From assembly GCF_026017845.1 (NCBI RefSeq), contig NZ_CP100416.1:5469716-5502188 (forward strand): 32,473 nt of DNA, written 5' to 3'. Shown one piece after another: positions 22,197 to 29,339 of this stretch. Both the position numbers and the translations under genes were made by a program. The stretch is from Amycolatopsis mediterranei. Lineage in GTDB: Bacteria > Actinomycetota > Actinomycetes > Mycobacteriales > Pseudonocardiaceae. The stretch's first letter is position 1; each line of letters opens with the position of its first letter. Below the pieces are notes generated by a model. The model made no database searches. It saw only the letters and a list, made by a program, of their open reading frames with translations, and had not been told where the DNA came from.

Positions 22197-22254
22197 GAAC
22201 AATGGGTGCGCCGGCTGCACAGAGAACAATCGTGAGCCGGCGCACCCATTGTTC
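22197..22254 (+). terminator. 20-bp perfect hairpin behind kamA
   Basis: GAACAATGGGTGCGCCGGCT (22197-22216) pairs without mismatch with 22235-22254 around an 18-base loop. It begins 42 bases after the kamA stop and could end its transcript from the plus strand. A perfect 20-bp stem is longer than most actinobacterial terminators, so a small mobile or regulatory palindrome is the alternative. Confidence 0.55.
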
Positions 22255-22390
22255 AACAAGGAGTCGGTCGCCTGCCGTAGTCGCATCGAGGCTCTCGAAT
22301 CCGGCTTTGATCGCCTCGAGCGCCTCCTCGACGTTGCTGCCCGCCGGGAAATCTCGGCGACCACGTTCCCGGGCGTGCAGGCCTGCTGAA
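22255..22390 (-). pseudogene. Possible decayed coding fragment between two hairpins
   Basis: One minus-strand frame reads ARERGRRDFPAGSNVEEALE then AIKAGFESLDATTAGDRLL with GC-rich third positions, as a real gene would, then runs into the hairpin at 22197-22254. No start codon, ribosome binding site or family is recognisable, and the frame upstream enters the hairpin at 22395-22447. It may be what is left of a small gene whose ends were replaced. I see no other content in 22155-22482 apart from the two hairpins. Confidence 0.25.
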
Positions 22391-22394
22391 ACCG

Positions 22395-22447
22395 CGCGGA
22401 TCCGGGCTTGACCCCGCCCCTTGGGGCAGTCGAAGCCCGGATCCGCG
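22395..22447. repeat. 15-bp hairpin, probable terminator of the secreted-protein gene
   Basis: CGCGGATCCGGGCTT (22395-22409) pairs with 22433-22447; the loop itself contains a GCCCCTTGGGGC dyad, so the structure is a stacked hairpin. It lies 35 bases beyond the stop of the minus-strand secreted protein and probably terminates it. Confidence 0.6.
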
Positions 22448-22482
22448 AGCAGATCACCGCCCGCGCGGTCTTGTTCGGCCTG

Positions 22483-22845
22483 CTACGACCAGTCTGTGCA
22501 GCCGGCGTTGCAGCCGCGGGTGACGAAGCTGTCGACATGGCTGAAGGTCCCGGCGGTCCCCAGGTTGCCGACGAAGCCGTCGAATCGTCCCTGGGCGATG
22601 GCAGCGCCGGTTCGCTTGGTGATCTTCCATGTGCCGTTGTAGGCGCCTTGGCCGTCGGGCGTCCAGGTCCTGCACACGGTCACAGATCCACCTCCCGGCG
22701 GATTGTGGGTGCGGCACGCACTCCCCGTCGGCGATTGGAGCGAGGACCCGGCCGCCGGCGCGGCAGCGGCCACGCCCGCCCCTACGAACGTTCCCAGCAC
22801 AGCCAACGTGGCAGAAGACAGCGCCAACGCGATTCGCCTGCTCAT
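22483..22845 (-). CDS. Small secreted cysteine-containing protein, unknown function
   Basis: A 120-residue exported protein. Residues 1-29 are a clear Sec signal peptide (MSRR, hydrophobic core IALALSSATLAVLGTFVGAG, AAAA cleavage). The mature part has four cysteines: ACRTHN, TVCRTW, and GCNAGC close to the end, probably two disulfides. In between are glycine- and threonine-rich strands (NGTWKITKRTGAAIAQGRFD). I do not recognise a family. AAAGGA precedes the ATG. It is followed by a stacked hairpin and stands about 200 bases from a second small secreted protein on the same strand that also has four cysteines. Confidence 0.75.
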   Translation of the reverse strand: MSRRIALALSSATLAVLGTFVGAGVAAAAPAAGSSLQSPTGSACRTHNPPGGGSVTVCRTWTPDGQGAYNGTWKITKRTGAAIAQGRFDGFVGNLGTAGTFSHVDSFVTRGCNAGCTDWS

Positions 22846-23048
22846 CCCTCATCCTTTCGGCCAGCGATCGCTCCTGGACGGGGTGATCGCACAGCCTCCA
22901 CGCGCGGATCCGCAGTGCGGTTTAGTCAGCAATACCGGGCGGCGCCGGCCGGAACCCCGGGCCGGGGTTCCGGCCGGACGACGTGCCCGTGCGGCGAGCC
23001 ACCGCAGTCACCGGGCACGCCGTCCCCCACCTGAGCCCCCGGCCTCGG

Positions 23049-23420
23049 TCAGTTGCGCGCCGTGCAGACGATTTCCGGTGCGTTGAAAGCACGTCCGCAG
23101 GCACGCCACGGCCCGCCGTACTGGCCGACCGTGCCCGTGTTCGCCGACGTGCCGCCGGCCGGAATGGTCCGGTAGCCGGTCACGGTGCCGCGCGCGCTGT
23201 CCAGCCAGACCGGATCGCCGGTGGCCCCGTTCGTGATCTGCCCGTGCCACCCGTTGTCGCACAACCAGAGGTGGATCACGCGGCCGTGCACCGACACGGA
23301 ACTCACGGGCTGCCGGCAAGGTGCCGCCGCCGTCGACGCACTGGCGTTCGCGGTCACCGTCGTCCCGAGCAGACCGAGCAGGGCCATGCCGAACACGATC
23401 GGCATCTTCTTGACGAACAT
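23049..23420 (-). CDS. Small secreted protein, DUF2690-like
   Basis: A 123-residue exported protein. The signal peptide covers about residues 1-27 (MFVKKMPIVFGMALLGLLGT, ANASA cleavage). The mature part has four cysteines (APCRQP, LWLCDN, RACGRA, EIVCTARN) and the pattern RVIHLWLCDNGWHGQITNGA, TGDPVWLD, then PWRACGRAFNAPEIVCTARN. That resembles the DUF2690-type modules of actinomycetes, a memory-based match not tested by search. The ATG at 23420 has GGAAG upstream. Its function is unknown. It shares size, signal and cysteine count with the next secreted gene (22483-22845), but sequence similarity between the two is weak. Confidence 0.75.
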   Translation of the reverse strand: MFVKKMPIVFGMALLGLLGTTVTANASASTAAAPCRQPVSSVSVHGRVIHLWLCDNGWHGQITNGATGDPVWLDSARGTVTGYRTIPAGGTSANTGTVGQYGGPWRACGRAFNAPEIVCTARN

Positions 23421-23481
23421 GATGCTTCCCACCCTTCGAATACTCCACCTGTGGAGAATCCCCTTGCCGCGACCGCGATCC

Positions 23482-24519
23482 CTAGTGCCGGTCGCCGGCG
23501 GATCCCCCGTGTTCGACAGTCTGGGTGGTGGGCCGATCGAGCGCCTCGGGCATGTCCGCCATCCTGCGAACCCTGTCCCCGGTGACCCCGTAGTGGTCGA
23601 GGAACGCCTGCCGCAGGACCTCCGCCGACCCGAACCCGCACCGGCGGGCGACCGCGGCCAGCGACAACTCGCTGCCCCGCACCAGGTGCGCGGCCGCCTC
23701 CGTCCGGGCGGCTCGCACCGCACGGGCCGGCGTCGTGCCCGCGTGGGTGACGAACAACCTCGTGAGGTGCCGCGGGCTGACCTGGGCCCGTGCCGCCAGC
23801 GCCGCCGGGCTCAGGTCGTCACCGGGGTGCGCGGCGATGTGCGCGAGCAGGTCGCGCACCAGCCGGTCACCCGGTGGCGGCGGGGCCAGGAACATGCTGA
23901 TCTGCGCCTGGTCGGCCGGGCGCTGCAGGTAGGTCACCAGCTCACGGGCGACCTCGCGGGCCACCGTCGGGCCGTGGTCGGCCTCGACCAGCGCGAGGGT
24001 CAGGTCCAGCGCGCTGGTGACCCCGGCCGAGGTGTAAACGTTGCCGTCCTGGACGAAAAGCGGCGCCAGATCCACCGTCACCGCGGGAAAGTGCGCCGCC
24101 AGCAGGTCGCCGTACGCCCAGTGCGTGGTCGCCCGCCGCCCGTCCAGCAACCCCGCCGCGGCCAGCACGAACGCGCCGGTGCACACCGACGCGATCCGCC
24201 GGCTGCGCCGCGCGAGCCGCCGCACCTGCGTCAGCAGCCCGTCATCGGCCATCGCGGCCCGGGTCCCATGCCCGCCGACGACCAGCATCGTGTCGATCTG
24301 CCCGGTCACGGAAGCCAGCCGCCGCGCGCCGGTGAGCGCGATCCCCGACGAACTGCGCACGCCCCGCCCGGTCACCGTCGCCAGCTCGATCGCATACGGC
24401 GGCACGGCGCCGTGGCCGTTCGCGATCTCCAGCGCGCCGCTCGGACACGCCACGTCCAGGATCTGCGCATCGTTGTACGCGATGATCACCACACGTCGAG
24501 CCGCATCGACCCGCGTCAC
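23482..24519 (-). CDS. GlxA-type regulator: DJ-1/PfpI domain plus AraC helix-turn-helix
   Basis: A 345-residue regulator. Residues 5-180 form a DJ-1/PfpI (class I amidotransferase-like) domain: RVVIIAYNDAQILDVACPSG, MLVVGGHGTRAA, and the nucleophile-elbow motif RIASVCTGAFVLAAAGLLDG (cysteine), then RATTHWAYGDLLAAHFP. Residues 235-325 are an AraC DNA-binding domain with both helix-turn-helices (LSPAALAARAQVSPRHLTRL and LSLAAVARRCGFGSAEVLRQ, ending AFLDHYGV). It is a GlxA-family activator, often for nitrogen or catabolic genes. The GTG start at 24519 is the first in the domain. It may control the secreted genes downstream or the HxlR gene upstream. Confidence 0.93.
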   Translation of the reverse strand: MTRVDAARRVVIIAYNDAQILDVACPSGALEIANGHGAVPPYAIELATVTGRGVRSSSGIALTGARRLASVTGQIDTMLVVGGHGTRAAMADDGLLTQVRRLARRSRRIASVCTGAFVLAAAGLLDGRRATTHWAYGDLLAAHFPAVTVDLAPLFVQDGNVYTSAGVTSALDLTLALVEADHGPTVAREVARELVTYLQRPADQAQISMFLAPPPPGDRLVRDLLAHIAAHPGDDLSPAALAARAQVSPRHLTRLFVTHAGTTPARAVRAARTEAAAHLVRGSELSLAAVARRCGFGSAEVLRQAFLDHYGVTGDRVRRMADMPEALDRPTTQTVEHGGSAGDRH

Positions 24520-24617
24520 ACCCGCCCCCCACCTCCGTCGTGTCGTCGCCCTGTCGAAGTCTCCCACTCCCGGCAAGGGCCGACTGGCCTTTCGGCACCT
24601 CCCGGCCCGCGCTCGGC

Positions 24618-25019
24618 CTAGACGACGGCGTCGGTGCAGCTCATCGCCGAGTCCGGGGCCGCCCCACTGCGGGTGCGCCGAAGGTGGGCTTCGCCCCAGA
24701 CCCGGACTTCCTCGACGACGGGCAGGAGAGTCGTTCCGTAGGGAGTGAGCCGGTAGATGACGCGCGCCGGGACGGGTCCGGTCACCACGCGTTCGACGAG
24801 CCCGTCGGCTTCGAGCTCGCGCAGCTGTTCGACCAGGACCTTGGACGCGATCGGCGTGCCTCGGCGGCGGAGGCCGGCGAAGTGGCACTCGCCGTGGGCG
24901 AGCCAGTAGAGCAGGGTCAGCTTCCACTTCCCGCCGATCGCGGCGAACGCCGCGGCCATCGGACAGCCGGGCAACGGGTTGGGACGCGCGGGGTTACCTG
25001 CAGGTGCCTTCTTGTCCAC
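24618..25019 (-). CDS. HxlR family transcriptional regulator
   Basis: A 133-residue winged-helix regulator of the HxlR group. Family marks are CPMAAAFAAIGGKWKLTLLY then WLAHGECHFAGLRRRGTPIA, SKVLVEQLRELEADGLVERV and VIYRLTPYGTTLLPVVEEVR. The single cysteine before the helix-turn-helix (GCPMA) is the residue that senses quinones or electrophiles in some relatives. A GTG start is preceded by GGGAG. It is divergent to a secreted protein gene with 33 bases between, where TCGGATAGTCGGA repeats a TCGGA half-site, so this regulator probably controls that gene. Confidence 0.92.
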   Translation of the reverse strand: MDKKAPAGNPARPNPLPGCPMAAAFAAIGGKWKLTLLYWLAHGECHFAGLRRRGTPIASKVLVEQLRELEADGLVERVVTGPVPARVIYRLTPYGTTLLPVVEEVRVWGEAHLRRTRSGAAPDSAMSCTDAVV

Positions 25020-25052
25020 GGCGGTGCTCCCTCGGATAGTCGGACCAAGACC

Positions 25053-25625
25053 GTGCCATACAGAAGGACCCTGATCGCCGGCCTTTCCGCCTTCCTCCTG
25101 ATCGCGACGGCCGCGTCGGGCGACGCATCGACCTCGCCCGCGTCGCCGAGCGCCGCCGGCCAACAAGACTTCGCGTGGGAAACCGGCACGTGGCGCAGCA
25201 CCGTGCGGGTGCTCGCCGAGCCGCTGTCGGATTCCGCGGACACCTGGCTCCAGTTCGCGGGTACCAGCAATGTGCGGCCACTCCTGGACGGGCGAGCGAA
25301 CGTCGCCGAGTTCGAGGTCTCGGGGCCGGACGGGCGCATCGACGCCCTCAACATGCGGCTGTACGAGCCGCAGGCCCAGCGGTGGAGCCTGACGTTCGTC
25401 AACATCCGCGACGGCTTGCTCACCCCGGCGGTGTACGGCGGGTTCCGCAACGGCGCGGGCGAGTTCTACGGCGACGACCAACTCGGCGGCCACCCGATCA
25501 AGGTGCGGTTCCTCATCTCCCGGTCGGCTCTGGACGAAGCAAGGTTCGAGCAGGCGTTCTCGGCTGACGGCGGGACGACGTGGGAAACGAACTGGCTGGC
25601 TGTGGATCGCCGGATTCGCCGGTGA
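25053..25625 (+). CDS. Secreted protein, DUF1579-like
   Basis: A 190-residue exported protein. The signal peptide lies at about residues 1-30 (YRRTLIAGLSAFLLIATAAS, GDAS region). The mature sequence follows the lipocalin-like DUF1579 plan: QQDFAWETGTWRSTVRVLAE, GTSNVRPLLDGRANVAEFEV, DALNMRLYEPQAQRWSLTFV and RFEQAFSADGGTTWETNWLA at the end. These proteins form small beta barrels thought to bind hydrophobic molecules. The start is GTG with a GATAGT -10-like box 13 bases before it. It lies divergent to HxlR, its likely regulator; a role in handling a reactive compound would fit but is inference. Confidence 0.8.
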   Translation: MPYRRTLIAGLSAFLLIATAASGDASTSPASPSAAGQQDFAWETGTWRSTVRVLAEPLSDSADTWLQFAGTSNVRPLLDGRANVAEFEVSGPDGRIDALNMRLYEPQAQRWSLTFVNIRDGLLTPAVYGGFRNGAGEFYGDDQLGGHPIKVRFLISRSALDEARFEQAFSADGGTTWETNWLAVDRRIRR

Positions 25626-25711
25626 GAGAACGCCGGAGCATCGAGAACGGCCGCACCGGGAACGGCGGACCCGCCACGACGGCCGCCGGCCATGGGCACA
25701 GCCAGGTTGGC

Positions 25712-25750
25712 CTGGTGGGTTCTCCTTTCCTGGCGCGGAGAACCCACCAG
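25712..25750. terminator. Bidirectional terminator hairpin
   Basis: CTGGTGGGTTCTCC (25712-25725) and 25737-25750 make a perfect 14-bp stem with an 11-base loop, between two convergent genes. It can serve both the DUF1579-like gene and the minus-strand secreted protein ending at 25761. Confidence 0.8.
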
Positions 25751-25760
25751 TCCACCGGAA

Positions 25761-26381
25761 TCACGAGCAGACGCCGGTACCCGTGGCGTCGATCCAGACC
25801 GTGATCTCGTTCTGCCCGCTGCCGGCCGGATCGGTGGCGACCACCCGCAATGAATGCGCGCCGACCGTCAGATCGCCGGGTGCCATGATCGCGCCCTGCT
25901 GGAAAAAGTACGCCTCTTCCCATCCGAAGAAGCCCGGGTCCAGGGACCGCTTGACCGACGTGCGCTCGGTGGCCAGCGGAGAGCCGTCGAGGAAGAACTC
26001 CAGTCGCACGGCGTCCGCTTCCGCCTTGGCTTCCTGCACGGTGAACGACTTGTCCCCGCCGCTCGTCTCCGCCACCAGGATGACGTGCCAGTCGTCCTGG
26101 CAGAAATGCCGGCCGTCGACCGACTCCAGCACGCGGATGGACACCCGGCGGTCGATGTCGGCCGGAGAGGCGCCGCTGACCGTGCGGTGGTTCCGGACGG
26201 CGGCTCCGCCGGTGCCGCTCGCGTGCAGGACGGCTTCCGCGTCGCCGCGGGTGGCGGCGCCGGGAGCCGCCTGGGCCGGTGCGGAATTCATCGCCATGGC
26301 GATGATCGGCAATCCGGCGACAACGGCCACCTTGAAGACAACACCGATCGGACGATTCGTGTGACAAAAGAACGGCTTCAT
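25761..26381 (-). CDS. Secreted protein of unknown function
   Basis: A 206-residue exported protein. Residues 1-42 form a long signal peptide (basic HTNRP, hydrophobic VVFKVAVVAGLPIIAMAM, APAQAA cleavage). The mature part has a possible beta-sandwich pattern: RRVSIRVLESVDGRHFCQDD, WHVILVAETSGGDKSFTVQE and, near the end, GDLTVGAHSLRVVATDPAGS, NEITVWIDATGTGVC. Two mature cysteines, FCQDD and the penultimate residue, may pair. No family is recognised. AGGAGG stands just before the ATG. It is divergent from the large membrane hydrolase gene and shares its 174-base upstream region, so the two may be co-regulated. Confidence 0.75.
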   Translation of the reverse strand: MKPFFCHTNRPIGVVFKVAVVAGLPIIAMAMNSAPAQAAPGAATRGDAEAVLHASGTGGAAVRNHRTVSGASPADIDRRVSIRVLESVDGRHFCQDDWHVILVAETSGGDKSFTVQEAKAEADAVRLEFFLDGSPLATERTSVKRSLDPGFFGWEEAYFFQQGAIMAPGDLTVGAHSLRVVATDPAGSGQNEITVWIDATGTGVCS

Positions 26382-26450
26382 CAGACCTCCTCGGGACGTG
26401 AGTGCCATCGAAGTCGCCGGTGCCGTGGGCCGGGTTACAGGTAAATCCCC

Positions 26451-26468
26451 CCGTTTCTTGCGAAACGG
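26451..26468. promoter_or_regulatory. Palindrome in the divergent gap of the secreted and membrane-hydrolase genes
   Basis: CCGTTTC (26451-26457), loop TTGC, GAAACGG (26462-26468) form an 18-bp perfect dyad with a 4-base centre. It lies 70 bases from one start and 88 from the other, so it can act as an operator for both genes. I cannot assign a binder and the promoters are not clear. Confidence 0.45.
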
Positions 26469-26555
26469 ACACGGTCGTAACAATCCACCGTCATTCTTGC
26501 GACTTACCGGCACGACGCTCGCCGAGCGCCCCTGGGAAACCTTCAGGGAGTGCCA

Positions 26556-29177
26556 ATGACCGAAAACAATACGCTCGATGTGGTGGAGCTGCGCGTGCAC
26601 GGTGTGCACGGGACGACTCCCGAGGTCATGCTGGGCGATCCCGAACCCCTGCGCGTGGCCGGGGACGACATGGCGCGCTTCTTCCGGCGGCGGAGGCTCC
26701 TGGCGACTCCGCCATCGGGTGGACGGCCGCGACGGTGGCGTGACGTCGAAGCGTTCCACTGGGGACGGTTCACCTCCGGGTCGCCGAGCCGGGCGCTCTG
26801 GCTCGCCCTGGCGCCCTTCGCGCTGCTGAACCTCTCGCGCTACGCGCTTCTCCTGCCGGAGAAGCGCAATCGGCGGGCTCGATTCGCGGATGCCGTCCTG
26901 CGGCTGCTCGGCCTCGTACTCACCTTGATGCTGGTCACCAACGTCGCGTACGTGTCGATCGAACTCGTGATGCACCAGTGCGCCTCCAGCATCGTCTGCC
27001 GCCAGGACAACTCCTGGCTGGACAGCGTCACCAGCCGGCAGTTCGGCCCCCGGCTCCTCCTCGGCGCGGCGCCGCCGCTGGCTGTCGTGCTGCTCTTCTG
27101 GTGGTTCGGCCGGCAATCGTTCCTCTACGAACCCCGTGGCGAACTCACCAAGTGGACCACTCCGAACGGCTCGTTCGACGACCGCGCGTTTTGGCACACC
27201 TCACCCAAAGCACCGATACTGCGCGCCATGCACGTCGCCGCGGCGTGCGCGGTACTCGGTCTGCTGTTCGCCGCGTTCCTCTATCCGGTCTGGAAAGACG
27301 ACAAGGCTTATCTCGGGCTGTGGCTGGGCAGCGGCCTGCTGCTGATTCTCGTCGTGCTCGTCATCATCGCCTGGGGCCCGGAACCCGAGAACCTGAAACC
27401 CGATCCGAAGGGCCGGGACGCAGTCAAATTGCCGTTGTACGTAACGGCGATTCGCTGGCTGTGCGCCCTCCACCTGCTCGTCAGCATCACTGTCACCGCC
27501 GTCAAGCTGTGGCCGGCGGGAGCCATCGGCCCGGAGCCGCTCGCCGGCTTCGAGATCGTTCCCAACGTCGAAGCGGTGCTGGCCATGGGGCTCCTGCTCG
27601 TCCTGCTCGTCGCTTGCGTGCTGCTGCGCTTCTCCCGCCACAGCAAGCACCTCAGGGACGCCGAGGTGCCCGTCGCGTTCCGTCCATTGTGGAACGGCTA
27701 CGGCACCTGGGTCATCGCCGCCGTCGCGACCCTGCTGGCCGCCGGGTTCAGCGGCGGCCTGGCGTTCCGCGTCGCCGACCTGGTGGGGAATCCGGTCCCC
27801 TCCCGCGGCGACCTGCCGGACACCGCCGAGACCTGCGGCTGCCACGACGTCGAGTGGCCGATCCAGCTCGGTGCCAGTTACTGGACCGGCGCCTGGCTCT
27901 GGGGTGTCCTCGCCATCGCCCTCCTGCTGTTCTTGCTGCCGCTCGCCGCCGCCATGACGCGGCAGCGCTGGGCGACGTGTCTTTTCCTCGCCGGCGCCGT
28001 GTTCGGCTCGGCCGCCCTGACCGTCTTCTGGACCCTCGGCGCCGGACCGAACGTGCTGGTCCTGGCCACCCTGTCGGGGGTGCTGTCCATCGCCGGCGGC
28101 GTGACGTGGTGGCTCGGCTGGAGCAGGAACGGCCTCGCTGAGCTCGCGGAAGCCGACTACGCATCCGAGAAGGCCGATCCGCGCGTCACCCGCCGGGTGA
28201 CCACCAGCTGGCGCCTCGCCCTCACGAAGTACCGGTACCACTGGGGCTTGACCCTGCCGGCCGTCGGCGGCGGGGTCGTCGTCGGGCTCGCCGGGATCGC
28301 CGCGCTGCTGCGGATGACGTCGGTGCTGGACCACGTGCTGTCGCCGGAACTCGGCAACATCGGCGCCTGGGTCCTCGCCGCGCTGCTCAGCGCGCTGCTG
28401 TTGCTCGGCATCCGCTCCTGGCAAGGTACGAAGCTGCGGACCGCGGTCGGCGTGCTGTGGGACCTGCTCGCGTTCTGGCCCCGGCTGGTGCACCCCATCT
28501 GCCCGCCACCCTACGGCGGCCGAGCCGTCCTCGAGACCGCTCACCGCACGGAATACCTCGCCGGTCACGGCGCCAAGGCGGTCGTGCTGTCCGGTCACAG
28601 CCAGGGCAGTGTCGTCTGCGTGGCCGCGATCTCCGTCCTGCGGGACCCCGCCGCTCCGCCCGAAGGACCCGACCCCTCCCTCGCCAAGGTCGGCCTCGTC
28701 AGCTACGGCTCGCAGCTGCAGTGGGCGTATTCGCGGATCTTCCCCGCCTACCTCGGCTACCGGAGAATCGAGCAGACCTTGAAGGATCTCGGAAAGCGGT
28801 GGGTCAACGTCTACCGCTGGACCGACCCCCTCGGCGGGCCGGTCCTGACCTGGCCCCCCGGCGAAACACCCTGGCCTGGCAAGGCCACCCCGCCGGCCGA
28901 CGACCCGCTCCCCGAAGGCGTCACCCCGTGGTCCCGGTTCCCCCTGGCCACAGCGCCGCCCGCCGGGGAGAGGGAGGCTGCGGACACCGCCGAACCCGCC
29001 GGTGCCCATCGGCTCGGCAACGACTTCAGGCTGCGCGATCCGGAGTTCACGGCCGACCGCGACGACCGGCCGAAGTCGCCCCTTCGCGGGCACGGCGCGT
29101 ACTACGACGACCCGGTGTTCGACGTGGTGGTCGCGGACCTCGCGGACGTGGTCCGTGGTGAGGAGAGCCCACGATGA
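26556..29177 (+). CDS. Membrane protein with split alpha/beta-hydrolase domain
   Basis: An 873-residue protein. It begins with VVELRVHGVHGTTPEVMLGD (H15-G16 ... H18-G19), which looks like the oxyanion-hole strand of a lipase. About 13 hydrophobic segments follow between residues 75 and 635 (for example ALWLALAPFALLNL, LGLVLTLMLVTNVAYV, LLLILVVLVIIAW, WVLAALLSALLLLG). The rest of the hydrolase fold comes after the membrane part: VVLSGHSQGSVVCVAA with nucleophile S682, VNVYRWTDPLGGPV with D757 and RGHGAYYDDPVF with H846, a complete Ser-Asp-His set in the right order. GGGAG lies five bases before the ATG. The enzyme would be a membrane-anchored esterase or lipase, probably with a cytoplasmic active site. 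I know of no characterised member. Confidence 0.8.
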   Translation: MTENNTLDVVELRVHGVHGTTPEVMLGDPEPLRVAGDDMARFFRRRRLLATPPSGGRPRRWRDVEAFHWGRFTSGSPSRALWLALAPFALLNLSRYALLLPEKRNRRARFADAVLRLLGLVLTLMLVTNVAYVSIELVMHQCASSIVCRQDNSWLDSVTSRQFGPRLLLGAAPPLAVVLLFWWFGRQSFLYEPRGELTKWTTPNGSFDDRAFWHTSPKAPILRAMHVAAACAVLGLLFAAFLYPVWKDDKAYLGLWLGSGLLLILVVLVIIAWGPEPENLKPDPKGRDAVKLPLYVTAIRWLCALHLLVSITVTAVKLWPAGAIGPEPLAGFEIVPNVEAVLAMGLLLVLLVACVLLRFSRHSKHLRDAEVPVAFRPLWNGYGTWVIAAVATLLAAGFSGGLAFRVADLVGNPVPSRGDLPDTAETCGCHDVEWPIQLGASYWTGAWLWGVLAIALLLFLLPLAAAMTRQRWATCLFLAGAVFGSAALTVFWTLGAGPNVLVLATLSGVLSIAGGVTWWLGWSRNGLAELAEADYASEKADPRVTRRVTTSWRLALTKYRYHWGLTLPAVGGGVVVGLAGIAALLRMTSVLDHVLSPELGNIGAWVLAALLSALLLLGIRSWQGTKLRTAVGVLWDLLAFWPRLVHPICPPPYGGRAVLETAHRTEYLAGHGAKAVVLSGHSQGSVVCVAAISVLRDPAAPPEGPDPSLAKVGLVSYGSQLQWAYSRIFPAYLGYRRIEQTLKDLGKRWVNVYRWTDPLGGPVLTWPPGETPWPGKATPPADDPLPEGVTPWSRFPLATAPPAGEREAADTAEPAGAHRLGNDFRLRDPEFTADRDDRPKSPLRGHGAYYDDPVFDVVVADLADVVRGEESPR

Positions 29178-29231
29178 CCACCGGCTGCCCGGCGGTGAGA
29201 TCGCGGTAGACGGAGCTGGTGCGGTTCCTCC

Positions 29232-29268
29232 GGGTGCCCGCGGAGCCTGCTCGGAGCCGCGGGCACCC
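29232..29268 (+). terminator. Hairpin between the hydrolase and SARP genes
   Basis: GGGTGCCCGCGG (29232-29243) pairs perfectly with 29257-29268 across a 13-base loop, 54 bases after the hydrolase stop. It separates the hydrolase gene from the regulator that follows. Confidence 0.65.
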
Positions 29269-29339
29269 ACTCCGCTCCGTCGGCGGGATTGGACCGAACG
29301 GACCCGTATCCCCACCGCGGACCGGCCCCTCCTGACAGG

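Noticed and set aside
20751..22538. Long minus-strand open frame across kamA
   Set aside because: Antisense to a clear radical-SAM gene; long stop-free antisense frames are normal at this GC content.
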